64,000 nucleotides of DNA, from assembly GCF_900143085.1 (NCBI RefSeq), contig NZ_FRCZ01000004.1, positions 1 through 64,000 of the forward strand, in the 5' to 3' direction. The translations under genes were made by a program, and so were the position numbers. Positions 1-8,416 of the stretch are shown piece after piece; position 1 is the first letter of the stretch; every line of letters starts with the position of its first letter. Source of the stretch: Gracilibacillus kekensis (GTDB lineage Bacteria > Bacillota > Bacilli > Bacillales > Amphibacillaceae). Under the pieces are notes generated by a model. It worked only from the letters and a program-made list of their open reading frames with translations. It was not told the origin of the DNA and searched no databases.

Positions 1-2
1 TA

Positions 3-83
3 ATTAACAATAGACCAAGAAAATGCTTGAATTGGAAAACTACACACGAAGCGTTTCAGGAAGAACTGTTGCACTTAATTTGA
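3..83 (+). pseudogene. C-terminal end of an IS30-family transposase (cut by window start)
   Basis: Frame 3 from the window edge reads INNRPRKCLNWKTTHEAF and ends at a TGA at 81-83. The NNRPRKxLxxxTxxExF pattern is the typical C-terminus of IS30-family DDE transposases, just after the catalytic core. Only about 26 codons are visible, so I cannot tell whether the full element upstream is intact. It lies about 85 bp before a copy of the dispersed repeat described below. The family call rests on the short motif alone. Confidence 0.7.
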
Positions 84-168
84 CAAAAGGTCATATAAAA
101 AAGTATACAGTGCTACGATTAATTGCATTCACACTCGAATTCTTAAGAATAATTTCAATTTGTAACGT

Positions 169-640
169 ATAAGCAGGATTATGCGACACAACTTTGGTAT
201 CCATTTTGAAATGATAAATGTGCATAGAAAACGCTTCGGATTGCCCACTTCCCTTTTACCATGGGCACAAGTGCAACATCGACTCAAGCAAGCTTTCGTT
301 GTGATTTTATGCAGTGGGGTTTTCCCTTCAGCTAACTTTTTCACGCAAAAACCGCGAGGAAAAGTGGATCTTCAGGGAAAACGATCCCAACGGAGTGGAA
401 GTGGCCGCCTACGCTGAATGAAACTCTACAAATATTGCAAATGCTAGCATTTTGGTTTGTTACAGATATGAGCTTGTTTTGTTAATAATGATAAGTAATC
501 TAAAGACAAATCCATAAGCAATATTGAATAACGCCAATATGATTATTCTTACTTTAGTTGTAAAGTATAAAAACTCGCGGAAAGGAAGGGAAGCGGGCAA
601 GCCGTAGCGATTGCAAAGCACAAATAATATCTCATAATTT
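169..640. repeat. Dispersed inverted-arm element, copy A (partial)
   Basis: It starts with the terminal sequence ATAAGCAGGATTAT and shares its left arm, centre and part of its right arm with the copies at 3637-4173 and 24299-24825. The left arm (about 233-416) keeps the motifs CAGCTAACTTTT and AGTGGATCTTCAG, but carries roughly 45 bp of extra sequence after CCATGGGC. The right arm has lost its middle, going straight from the junction near 570 into CGCGGAAAGG, and the right terminal repeat is missing. ORFs on both strands here (129-344, 181-417, 460-756) have no recognisable protein and follow the repeat, so I do not call them genes. Confidence 0.8.
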
Positions 641-775
641 GGATCTATTTTGCAAGTAAATATCAAGAGAGTAAATGGAAAGAAGTTGATTGATTTTTCT
701 GTTTTTATATGAACATTATGTCTATCTCTTCTATTAGTTGCATAAATTGATAACAAGGATTAGGAGGTGGAGATT

Positions 776-1225
776 ATGCAGGGAAACCGTCAAGATGCTT
801 GGACAAATGATGAGGATATTTTATTAGCAGAAACGGTATTGCGCTATATTCGAGAGGGGCAAACACAATTAGAAGCTTTTAAAGAAGTAGGTGGAAGATT
901 ATCGCGTACTTCTGCAGCCTGCGGATTTAGATGGAATGCAACGCTAAGAAAACAATATGAAGAAGCTATTCAACTTGCAAAAAGAAATCGCAAGAAACTA
1001 CCACTTAGTACTACTGACACAATTGAAAATAAGACAATCGAACAACCAAACATTCACGATGTAATTGAGACCTTAGAAAGATTACAAAGCTTTTATCAAC
1101 AAATCGATCATCGGGAAGAATTACGTAGTGTACTGGATGAGAATAAAAGAATCAAACAAGAACTGCAAAATTATCGAGAATTTGCCCAAACGGTTCATCA
1201 AGCACTTGAGAAACTTTCGCATTAA
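776..1225 (+). CDS. rsfA: RsfA-family prespore-specific transcription regulator
   Basis: The product has 149 residues. The N-terminal 60 or so form a Myb/SANT-like DNA-binding domain ([18 protein letters not shown], then [12 protein letters not shown]), and the C-terminal part (about 105-140) is predicted coiled coil. This layout is that of RsfA/YlbO proteins; in B. subtilis RsfA is made under sigma-F and tunes forespore gene expression. I chose ATG 776 over the upstream GTG at 767 because that GTG lies inside the Shine-Dalgarno sequence AGGAGGTGG (762-770). It is a single-gene unit closed by the terminator at 1263-1291. The same gene (ylbO) lies a few genes before the dcw cluster in B. subtilis, which supports the call. 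Confidence 0.85.
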   Translation: MQGNRQDAWTNDEDILLAETVLRYIREGQTQLEAFKEVGGRLSRTSAACGFRWNATLRKQYEEAIQLAKRNRKKLPLSTTDTIENKTIEQPNIHDVIETLERLQSFYQQIDHREELRSVLDENKRIKQELQNYREFAQTVHQALEKLSH

Positions 1226-1262
1226 TTTATACTACTTCTTAAGAATAATAATCTATCATAAT

Positions 1263-1291
1263 ACCTCATCAATTTTTTAGATGAGGTTTTT
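1263..1291 (+). terminator. Rho-independent terminator after rsfA
   Basis: An 8-bp stem ACCTCATC (1263-1270) pairs with GATGAGGT (1280-1287), followed by a run of T. Confidence 0.85.
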
Positions 1292-1312
1292 CTATTTTTG
1301 TAATTTTAATGT

Positions 1313-1340
1313 TTGCACAAGTGAAAAAGTCTTATATAAT
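1313..1340 (+). promoter_or_regulatory. Probable sigma-A promoter for the DUF3397 gene
   Basis: TTGCAC at 1313-1318 and TATAAT at 1335-1340 are separated by 16 bp. They lie just upstream of the membrane protein gene at 1407 and just after the rsfA terminator. Confidence 0.6.
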
Positions 1341-1406
1341 AAAAAAAGAATATGACCAAAAGTAATAGTAAAAAAGTAATTACTACAATAGAAGTGAGGT
1401 TAACCT

Positions 1407-1793
1407 ATGGTAGATAGTTTATCTTATATAATAGCTTTTATGATAACACTGCCTTTCGTTATCACCTATACCGTTTATTTACTCTCATTTAAGGTATTTA
1501 AAAAGAAGTGGTATTCGATACACCTAGCTGTCAACACAACAACTGTTTTATATATTATTTCGTTTGGCACGATAATTTATTCTATATTTTCTATTAACCC
1601 ATTTGGTTACATTTTGATACTGTTATCATTTATGCTTATTATTTGTATTTTTATCCATTGGAAACTCTATACAGATATTATTTTTAAACATGTATGGAAA
1701 AGGTTTTGGAAAATAACATTTTTATTATTTTTTACATTACATTTAGTATCGATATTTTACGGTTTATTTTACAATATTAACTTGGTTTTATAA
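1407..1793 (+). CDS. DUF3397-type four-helix membrane protein
   Basis: This 128-residue protein is almost entirely membrane-embedded, with four hydrophobic segments at about 5-27, 37-58, 64-86 and 100-122 and short basic loops (FKKKWYS, KHVWKRFW). The length, topology and position directly before bshC and mraZ fit the DUF3397 family of Bacillaceae, whose function is unknown. There is no signal for an enzyme active site. The start is ATG 1407 with GAAGTGAGG upstream. The family name is inferred from layout and context, not from a unique motif. Confidence 0.65.
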   Translation: MVDSLSYIIAFMITLPFVITYTVYLLSFKVFKKKWYSIHLAVNTTTVLYIISFGTIIYSIFSINPFGYILILLSFMLIICIFIHWKLYTDIIFKHVWKRFWKITFLLFFTLHLVSIFYGLFYNINLVL

Positions 1794-1898
1794 GTGAAGT
1801 TAAATTTCTAAACAAATTATGTGCTTTTATCGTCGCTATTATGTACAATACTAATGGATTACAATTGTACATATTGAAAATAAAGGGGCAGTTCATTA

Positions 1899-3521
1899 AT
1901 GCGTATCGAATCCAAAAGACTCGATTTACATAATAAATTTATTCATGAATACGAACAACAAAATACATCTTTATTAGACCATTTTGATTATAATCCCTAC
2001 GAAAATAATGTTTTTAAAAAACGTGTTAGTGATTTAAAGGAACAAAATTTCAATCGGGATGCATTAGCGGATGTCTTATACAAATTAAATCTTAAGTGGA
2101 ATGCATGTAAATCAACATTTAAGAACATTGAGAGTTTACGTGATCAAAACAGCGTAGTAGTAATAGGGGGGCAACAGGCAGGTGTTTTATCTGGACCACT
2201 CTACACAGTAAATAAAATAATCTCAATTATTTCGTTAGCAAAACAACAACAAGAAGAGCTTGGGGTACCTGTTTTACCTGTTTTCTGGATAGCTGGTGAA
2301 GATCATGATTACGATGAAGTGAACCATATTTATCTACAAGATGTATCTGAACTAAAAAAACATTCATTACGAGATGAGTTTGCGGAAAGGGTCTCTGTGT
2401 CCAATCGCTCATTAGACACAAGTGTAATAACTGAATGGGTTCAATCTATTTTTGGTACGTTAAAAGAAACCGCTTATACAAAGGAGTTAATCACTAATGT
2501 GGAACGTCATATGCATGAAGCGGAGACCTTCACTGATTTTTTTGCACTGTTTATCCATCAGATATTTAAAGATACAGGTTTAATTCTGATCGACTCAGGG
2601 AACAGACATGTCCGACAGTTGGAATCGATGCATTTTGAAGAAATGATACGAAAACAAGAAAGAATTAATGAAGATGTTTATAAATCATTACAATCGGTGA
2701 GAACAAAAGGCTACCATGTTTCGGTTGATGTAAAAGAGAAAGACGGTAATTTATTTATTGAAGAAAACGGAGAACGTATCTTATTGCAAAAAGAAGAGAA
2801 TAAATGGGTAGGTAAAAATAATGAGTGCCAATATACTTATGAAGAACTTTTGGTTGTAGCAAAAGAAACGCCGGAAAGATTAAGTAATAATGTGGTAACA
2901 CGTCCATTAATGCAAGAAAAATTGTTTCCGACATTAGCTTTTTTCGCTGGACCGAGTGAAGCTGCCTATTGGTCCATACTTAAAGAGGCTTTTCATCATT
3001 TAGAGATGAAGATGCCACCAGTTCTGCCGCGTGTATCAATAACATTTATAGATCAAAAGGTATCAAAACTAGTAAATAAATACAGTATCTCGATTGAACA
3101 GGTAATAAATAAGGGAGTGTACTCCTATAAACAAAATTGGCTCAATGCACAATCGCATACACCTGTTGAAGAAATGGCGGATCAGTTTAAAGCGCTGATA
3201 GAACAAGGCCATTCACCTATGAAAGAAATTACTAATCATCTTACAAGTGACATTTCACAATTTGCTGATAAAAATTTGGAATTAATTTTTGCTCATGTTG
3301 ATCAATTGACTAGTCGAATCAATCATGAACTTTCACAAAAATATGATATTCATCTCAAAGAATTTGATTATGTACAAATGCATGTAAAGCCTTTCGGTGG
3401 TTTACAGGAAAGAGTATGGAATATTATCTATTTTCTAAACCATTACGGGGATGATTGGTTAAAAGAATTAAATGAATATTCCTTTGATTGGAAAAAACAA
3501 CATTATATCGCGTACTTATAA
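1899..3521 (+). CDS. bshC: Bacillithiol biosynthesis cysteine-adding enzyme BshC
   Basis: A 540-residue protein, the usual length for BshC, which joins cysteine to glucosaminyl-malate in the last step of bacillithiol synthesis in the cytoplasm. Visible family features are the Rossmann-like core with VVVIGGQQAGVLSGPLYTVNK near residue 88, IAGEDHDYDEV near 131, the FFAGPSEAAYW segment near 347 and a helical C-terminal region (about 390-500). Bacillithiol is the main low-molecular-weight thiol of Bacillaceae. The gene sits alone between two intergenic stretches and ends at a strong terminator (3528-3565). In B. subtilis the same gene (formerly yllA) also lies directly before mraZ. Confidence 0.95.
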   Translation: MRIESKRLDLHNKFIHEYEQQNTSLLDHFDYNPYENNVFKKRVSDLKEQNFNRDALADVLYKLNLKWNACKSTFKNIESLRDQNSVVVIGGQQAGVLSGPLYTVNKIISIISLAKQQQEELGVPVLPVFWIAGEDHDYDEVNHIYLQDVSELKKHSLRDEFAERVSVSNRSLDTSVITEWVQSIFGTLKETAYTKELITNVERHMHEAETFTDFFALFIHQIFKDTGLILIDSGNRHVRQLESMHFEEMIRKQERINEDVYKSLQSVRTKGYHVSVDVKEKDGNLFIEENGERILLQKEENKWVGKNNECQYTYEELLVVAKETPERLSNNVVTRPLMQEKLFPTLAFFAGPSEAAYWSILKEAFHHLEMKMPPVLPRVSITFIDQKVSKLVNKYSISIEQVINKGVYSYKQNWLNAQSHTPVEEMADQFKALIEQGHSPMKEITNHLTSDISQFADKNLELIFAHVDQLTSRINHELSQKYDIHLKEFDYVQMHVKPFGGLQERVWNIIYFLNHYGDDWLKELNEYSFDWKKQHYIAYL

Positions 3522-3527
3522 TTGACA

Positions 3528-3565
3528 AAAGGTAATTAGCTATAACAGCTGATTACCTTTTTTTA
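3528..3565 (+). terminator. Terminator after bshC
   Basis: AAAGGTAATTAGC (3528-3540) pairs with GCTGATTACCTTT (3548-3560) with one mismatch, followed by a T run. Confidence 0.9.
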
Positions 3566-3636
3566 TTACTATAAGTTAACCCTCGTCCTAATAACATAAC
3601 TTTGTCATAGTAAAAAATGATTTATCATGTTACAGA

Positions 3637-4173
3637 TAAGCAGAATTATACGACATTACTCTGGTTGGTAATTATGAAATGATTTGTGCGTAAAAACCGC
3701 TTCGGCTTGCCCACTTCCCTTTCCATGGGCTTTTTCCTTTAGCTAACTTTTCCAAGCAAAAACCGCATGGAAAAGTGGATCTTCAGCAAAAAAGATCCCA
3801 TAGGAGTGGAAGTGGCCGCCTACGCTTAGTGGGACTCTACAACTATTGCAAATGCTAATATTTTGGATGGTTACAGTTAGACAATAAATCAGCTTATATT
3901 GATAAGTAATCTAATGATAACTTGATGGTAAATAGTGAATAACACAAATATGATTTTTCTTGCTTTAGTTGTAGAGCATTAAAAAGCGCAGGCGTCCGTT
4001 TCCACTCCTGCGGGATGTTTTTATCCGAAGATCCACTTTTCAAGCGCACTTTGCTTAAAAAGTTAGCTGAGGAGAAAAACCCGCGGAAAGGGAAACGGAC
4101 AGCCGGAGCGGTTGCAAAGCATATACAATATCTCAAAATTACCACTACAATAGTGTCGAATAATCCTGCTTAT
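3637..4173. repeat. Dispersed inverted-arm element, copy B (full length)
   Basis: The ends are inverted copies of each other: ATAAGCAGAATTATACGACA at the left, and a right end whose complement reads ATAAGCAGGATTATTCGACA. Inside lie two arms in opposite orientation (about 3703-3828 and 3986-4112) joined by an AT-rich centre. The left arm folds: ACTTTTCCA (3746-3754) pairs with TGGAAAAGT (3768-3776) inside a longer stem built from CCACTTCC and GGAAGTGG. The whole structure looks like a paired-arm MITE or BIME-type element. No clear target duplication is visible. The - strand ORFs within it (3894-4145, 4063-4251) are repeat shadows. Confidence 0.85.
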
Positions 4174-4290
4174 GTGATTTAATGTGTGCTTTCTAATAAA
4201 ATATCGGCTAAATATATAGTTGTTATTACAGTGTTTTTCCTCAATAATCAAAGCGCTTACAATAAAATAGTTATTTTTTTAAAGTTTTAG

Positions 4291-4336
4291 TGGTGAAAAG
4301 TGGGGGAATGTGGTACGATAAAGTTAGAAAGTGGGG
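4291..4336 (+). promoter_or_regulatory. MraZ-type operator repeats overlapping the mraZ promoter
   Basis: TGGTG (4291-4295), TGGGG (4301-4305) and TGGTA (4311-4315) follow each other at exactly 10 bp, with another TGGGG at 4332-4336. MraZ is known in E. coli to bind TGGGN repeats separated by 5 nt upstream of its own operon. A -10-like TACGAT lies at 4314-4319 within the array, so binding would cover the promoter. Confidence 0.65.
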
Positions 4337-4345
4337 TGCTAGGGT

Positions 4346-4777
4346 ATGTTCATGGGAGAATATCAACACAACATTGATACAAAAGGCCGTATTATTGTAC
4401 CTTCTAAGTTCAGGGATGGGCTAGGAGAACAGTTTGTTGTCACTCGCGGACTTGATCAATGCTTGTTTGCATATCCAATGAACGAATGGCACCAATTAGA
4501 GGAAAAACTAAAGAAATTACCGTTAACTAAAAAAGATGCACGGGCTTTTACCCGTTTTTTCTTCTCTGGAGCAGTTGAATGTGAACTGGATAAACAGGGA
4601 AGAATAAACATACCCGCACCTTTACGTAAATACGCAAGCATTGAGAAAGAATGTGCTGTAATAGGTGTTTCAAACCGTGTAGAATTTTGGGCAGATGATA
4701 AATGGAATGATTTTGTAGATGTTTCAGAAGAATCATTTGCAGAAATTGCAGAAAATATGATGGATTTTGATTTATAA
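4346..4777 (+). CDS. mraZ: Transcriptional regulator MraZ, first gene of the dcw cluster
   Basis: The protein has 143 residues with two SpoVT/AbrB-like half-domains (about 5-47 and 76-119), each carrying the family's DxxxR motif: DTKGR at 11-15 and DKQGR at 82-86. MraZ proteins form ring-shaped oligomers that bind direct repeats upstream of their operon and set dcw expression. Such repeats lie directly before this gene. The start is ATG 4346 ([11 protein letters not shown], the conserved N-terminus). rsmH follows 25 bp after the stop. Nothing is unusual about length or key residues. Confidence 0.97.
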   Translation: MFMGEYQHNIDTKGRIIVPSKFRDGLGEQFVVTRGLDQCLFAYPMNEWHQLEEKLKKLPLTKKDARAFTRFFFSGAVECELDKQGRINIPAPLRKYASIEKECAVIGVSNRVEFWADDKWNDFVDVSEESFAEIAENMMDFDL

Positions 4778-4802
4778 AAGACAACAAGATAGGAGGGGGC
4801 CC

Positions 4803-5753
4803 ATGTTTGACCATTACACAGTACTAAAAACAGAAACAGTAAACGGACTTAACATACAACCAGAAGGAATTTATGTTGACTGTACGCTTGGTGGAGGGGG
4901 CCACTCAGAATACATACTGGAGAAGCTTGAAAGTGGAGGTAGGTTGATTGCCTTCGATCAGGATCAAGATGCCATAGATGCAGCAAAGGAAAGATTACAA
5001 AAACATGAAGAGAAAATAACATATGTTAAAAGTAATTTTAGATATTTGCAGGAAGAGTTACAGAAATTAAACATTTCTGAAGTGGATGGCGTGTTATTCG
5101 ATCTCGGGGTATCCTCTCCACAACTAGACCGAGGAGAGCGAGGGTTCAGTTATCAACATGATGCACCATTAGATATGCGCATGAATAAAGATGGTGAGTT
5201 AAATGCGTATGAACTTGTTAATAGTTGGTCCTATCAGCAATTAGTATCTATCTTCTTCAAATATGGTGAGGAAAAGTTTTCAAAACAAATAGCTCGTAAA
5301 ATCGAAGCAACTAGAGAAGATAAACCAATTGAAACGACCTTTGATTTAGTAGAGATTATTAAAGAAGCAATTCCAGCACCTGCTCGCAGAAAAGGTGGAC
5401 ATCCTGCTAAACGAATTTTTCAAGCTATTCGAATAGCAGTAAATGATGAACTACAGGCATTTGAAGATGTTTTAACTCAGGCTGGTAGGTCATTATCTAT
5501 TGGAGGCAGGATTTCTGTCATTACCTTTCATTCCTTAGAGGATCGTATTTGTAAGCAGACCTTTAAGAAGTGGAGTACTGTTCCTCCATTGCCTAAAAAT
5601 ATTCCTGTTATACCAGAAGAATATAAACCAGCATTTCATTTAATCAACCGAAAGCCTATTTTGCCATCAGAAGAAGAATTAGAAAAAAATAGACGATCGA
5701 GATCTGCTAAATTAAGAATTATTGAAAAAATAAAAGATATGGACGAAGAATAG
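4803..5753 (+). CDS. rsmH: 16S rRNA (cytosine-1402 N4) methyltransferase
   Basis: A 316-residue class I SAM-dependent methyltransferase (MraW/RsmH), which modifies C1402 in the decoding centre of 16S rRNA. The SAM-binding glycine loop LGGGGHS lies at about 29-35, with [13 protein letters not shown] following and the conserved [11 protein letters not shown] near 100. The [17 protein letters not shown] stretch near residue 200 is also diagnostic. I chose ATG 4803 over an upstream in-frame ATG at 4767, which lies within mraZ, because AGGAGGGGG sits just before 4803 and the family N-terminus begins FDHYTVL. Second gene of the dcw operon, with ftsL 24 bp downstream. Confidence 0.97.
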   Translation: MFDHYTVLKTETVNGLNIQPEGIYVDCTLGGGGHSEYILEKLESGGRLIAFDQDQDAIDAAKERLQKHEEKITYVKSNFRYLQEELQKLNISEVDGVLFDLGVSSPQLDRGERGFSYQHDAPLDMRMNKDGELNAYELVNSWSYQQLVSIFFKYGEEKFSKQIARKIEATREDKPIETTFDLVEIIKEAIPAPARRKGGHPAKRIFQAIRIAVNDELQAFEDVLTQAGRSLSIGGRISVITFHSLEDRICKQTFKKWSTVPPLPKNIPVIPEEYKPAFHLINRKPILPSEEELEKNRRSRSAKLRIIEKIKDMDEE

Positions 5754-5777
5754 ATAAAATAGAAGGGTGGAAATACA

Positions 5778-6158
5778 ATGAGTAGTCAACACGCTAGAGT
5801 ATGGCATACAGAAGAACAACAGAGACAACAAGTTCAACAACCTAACGTCGTTAGAAAGAAAGTAAAAGTACAGAAACGATGGGTAACGCGTGGGGAGAAG
5901 CTAATGTATATTATTTTTGCAGTGATGTTCCTTGCTGTTTCTGCTTACATTGTTTCCTTTAGTTCTTCGGTAGACCAATTAAATCGAAATATTGAATCGT
6001 TAAACACTCAGATAGATCAGCAAAATGTACATAATAAAAATTTGGCATATAAAAAGAAAGAGTTAAGTCAACCTGAAAGAATAATAAAAACTGCGAAAAA
6101 GAATGGCTTGGAAGTAAAAAATACCCAAGTGAAACAAGCAACTGAGATAACAGATTAG
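5778..6158 (+). CDS. ftsL: Cell division protein FtsL
   Basis: A 126-residue bitopic membrane protein: a basic cytoplasmic N-terminus (1-40), one transmembrane helix (about 42-61) and an extracellular coiled coil with heptad leucine/isoleucine positions (about 65-105). FtsL, with DivIC and DivIB, forms the trimer that recruits and activates the septal synthase. Sequence conservation is low in this family, so the call rests on size, topology and position between rsmH and pbpB, which is invariant in Firmicutes. SD sequence AAGGGTGG precedes ATG 5778. Confidence 0.9.
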   Translation: MSSQHARVWHTEEQQRQQVQQPNVVRKKVKVQKRWVTRGEKLMYIIFAVMFLAVSAYIVSFSSSVDQLNRNIESLNTQIDQQNVHNKNLAYKKKELSQPERIIKTAKKNGLEVKNTQVKQATEITD

Positions 6159-6168
6159 GTGTTTAATC

Positions 6169-8337
6169 ATGAAAAGTAAAATTACTCAAATAATGCCAAC
6201 TGTATGGATGGTATTTTTTTCAATTGCATTTCTCGCTATTGCAGGCAGGTTCTTATATATTCAAGTTTCTGGCGAGGTAGCAGGGGTCTCGATACAAGAA
6301 CTAGCCGATGAGAAAAGAACGAATCAATTTACCATACCAGCAAGTAGAGGAACCATTTATGATCGAAACGGCATGTCTTTGGCTCAAGAACATGTCGTTT
6401 ACCGTGTATATGCAATAGTGGATGAAGCTCATACTTCTAATCCATTAAACCCAAAGCATGTGAAAGATATTAGTGAAACTGCAAAAAAGCTCGCTCCTAT
6501 TCTTGAGATCGAGGAAAGTGATATCGCAGAACGCTTAAAAGAAGCTGTAACGAACGGTAGGTTCCAGGTAGAATTTGGTTCCGCAGGCCGCGAATTAAAT
6601 CAAGATCAGAAGGAAGAAATTGAATCTCTTGAATTACCAGGTATAAATTTTATTGAAGAACCTATTCGTTTTTATCCAAATGGTATGTTTGCTTCACAGA
6701 CTATTGGGTTAACAGATAAGCAAGAAGATCAAATAGTCGGAATTAATGGTGTTGAGGGTTACATGAATGATTTGTTAACAGGTGTTGATGGATCTATTTC
6801 CTATCAGCGTGATAAGTTTAACTTTAAATTATTGAATCCCAAAGAGGTAATTAATAAGCCAGAAAATGGTGATGACGTCTATCTTACTTTGGATCAAAAG
6901 ATACAAACATTGCTAGAAGACGCGATGTCAGAGGTTGATAAAGAGTATAACCCGGATCGAATGACGGCAGTGGTAATGAATGCAAAATCAGGCGAGGTTC
7001 TAGCGCTTAGTAATCGGCCGAGTTATAATCCGAATAATCTAGGTGAGGTAGATAACTGGTACAATGACGTGATAGCCACACCATTTGAGCCAGGTTCTAC
7101 TATGAAAATATTTACCCTAGCTTCGGCGATTGAAGAAGGTGTATGGAATCCTGAGGAGACCTTTAAATCTGGTACATATAAGGCAGAGGACTATTCACGT
7201 ACCATAGGTGATCATAACCAACACAGAGGTTGGGGAACGATTAGTTATCTTGAAGGAATTCAAAGATCTTCAAATGTTGCAGCAGCAAGATTAGCATATG
7301 AAAAAATTGGGCCAGAACGATTCTTAGAATATTTAAAAGCATTTGATTTTGATCAAAAGACGAAAATTGATTTACCAGGTGAAGTAGCGGGAAGGATTCT
7401 TTATCAATATACAGATGAAAAAGTTACTACTTCGTATGGTCAAGGTTCTACCACCACACCTATTCAACTGATGAAGGCTGCTACCGCTATTGCTAATAAT
7501 GGTAAAATGCTTAAGCCTTATATTATTGATCGAACGATTGATCATGACACAAATGAGGTGTTGACAGAAAATCAACCAGAAGTAGTAGGCGAACCAATTT
7601 CAGCTCAAACGGCATCTGAGACGTTAAAAGTCCTTGAGACTGTTATTACATCGGAAAAAGGTACAGGCCACAATATTTATAATTTAAATGATTATACCGT
7701 AGCAGGAAAAACAGGAACAGCTAATTTTGTGGATCCAGAGACAGAGAAATATAAAACAGGAAGAGATAGTTATGTGTTCTCCTTCTTAGGTATGGCACCT
7801 GCTGACGATCCTGAACTGATTATGTATGTATCTGTTAAAGAACCTGAGTTGGAAGTGACAGAATCCGGGTCGGCTCCAGTTTCATTTATTTTCAAAAATG
7901 TAATGGAAAATAGTCTTCGGTATTTGAAAATTCAACCTGATAAGGAAGCAACAGAACCTGTTCAAGTATCTGAAATACCAGACTGGCAAGGTGAGGATAC
8001 TGAGTCATATGTTAATGAATTAACAAAAATGGGTATTAAACCGATAGTTATTGGAGATGGCGATAAGATAACAAACGTAAACCTTGAAGCTGGAACGAAA
8101 GTAACTTCGAGACAAAAGGTTTTTATAGCAACAGATAACCTGAAAATGCCTAACATGACAGGGTGGTCATTCCGAGATGCTCTAATATTCCGAGATTTTA
8201 TGGATCTTGATTTAGAATGGCTAGGAAGTGGATATATTGTTAAACAGAGCATCAAAAAAGGAGAAGCATTTAAAAAAGGCGATTATTTAATGTTAGAATT
8301 AGAAGAACCAAACAATAATGATGAAGAAACATCCTAA
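6169..8337 (+). CDS. pbpB: Septal penicillin-binding protein 2B (class B transpeptidase)
   Basis: This 722-residue protein has an N-terminal membrane anchor (about 10-30), a dimerisation domain, a transpeptidase domain and two C-terminal PASTA repeats (about 600-650 and 652-710). Catalytic motifs are present: STMK with the acylated serine at 310, SSN at 367-369 and KTG at 514-516. It cross-links septal peptidoglycan with its partner glycosyltransferase FtsW. The 10-bp gap after ftsL is typical. It is distinguished from the following gene by its two PASTA repeats and position, matching B. subtilis PBP2B. Confidence 0.95.
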   Translation: MKSKITQIMPTVWMVFFSIAFLAIAGRFLYIQVSGEVAGVSIQELADEKRTNQFTIPASRGTIYDRNGMSLAQEHVVYRVYAIVDEAHTSNPLNPKHVKDISETAKKLAPILEIEESDIAERLKEAVTNGRFQVEFGSAGRELNQDQKEEIESLELPGINFIEEPIRFYPNGMFASQTIGLTDKQEDQIVGINGVEGYMNDLLTGVDGSISYQRDKFNFKLLNPKEVINKPENGDDVYLTLDQKIQTLLEDAMSEVDKEYNPDRMTAVVMNAKSGEVLALSNRPSYNPNNLGEVDNWYNDVIATPFEPGSTMKIFTLASAIEEGVWNPEETFKSGTYKAEDYSRTIGDHNQHRGWGTISYLEGIQRSSNVAAARLAYEKIGPERFLEYLKAFDFDQKTKIDLPGEVAGRILYQYTDEKVTTSYGQGSTTTPIQLMKAATAIANNGKMLKPYIIDRTIDHDTNEVLTENQPEVVGEPISAQTASETLKVLETVITSEKGTGHNIYNLNDYTVAGKTGTANFVDPETEKYKTGRDSYVFSFLGMAPADDPELIMYVSVKEPELEVTESGSAPVSFIFKNVMENSLRYLKIQPDKEATEPVQVSEIPDWQGEDTESYVNELTKMGIKPIVIGDGDKITNVNLEAGTKVTSRQKVFIATDNLKMPNMTGWSFRDALIFRDFMDLDLEWLGSGYIVKQSIKKGEAFKKGDYLMLELEEPNNNDEETS

Positions 8338-8416
8338 CAAAGTATCACAGTGTTCTATTCGAATTATCACAATCATATATTGGGACAAACAGTTCTTGAC
8401 TTAAAGGAGAAATGTT

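Noticed and set aside
181-417. A 78-residue + strand ORF near the window start
   Set aside because: It lies wholly in repeat copy A and has no recognisable domain or ribosome site.
3894-4251. Two - strand ORFs (83 and 62 residues) between bshC and mraZ
   Set aside because: They follow the arms of the dispersed repeat, have no ribosome site, and their sequences recur as frame fragments in other copies.
4767-4802. Upstream start for rsmH
   Set aside because: It lies inside mraZ, and the strong ribosome site and conserved N-terminus both point to 4803.
8338-8416. A sigma-E promoter before spoVD
   Set aside because: Several AT-rich hexamers are present, but none fits the sigma-E consensus at both positions with correct spacing.
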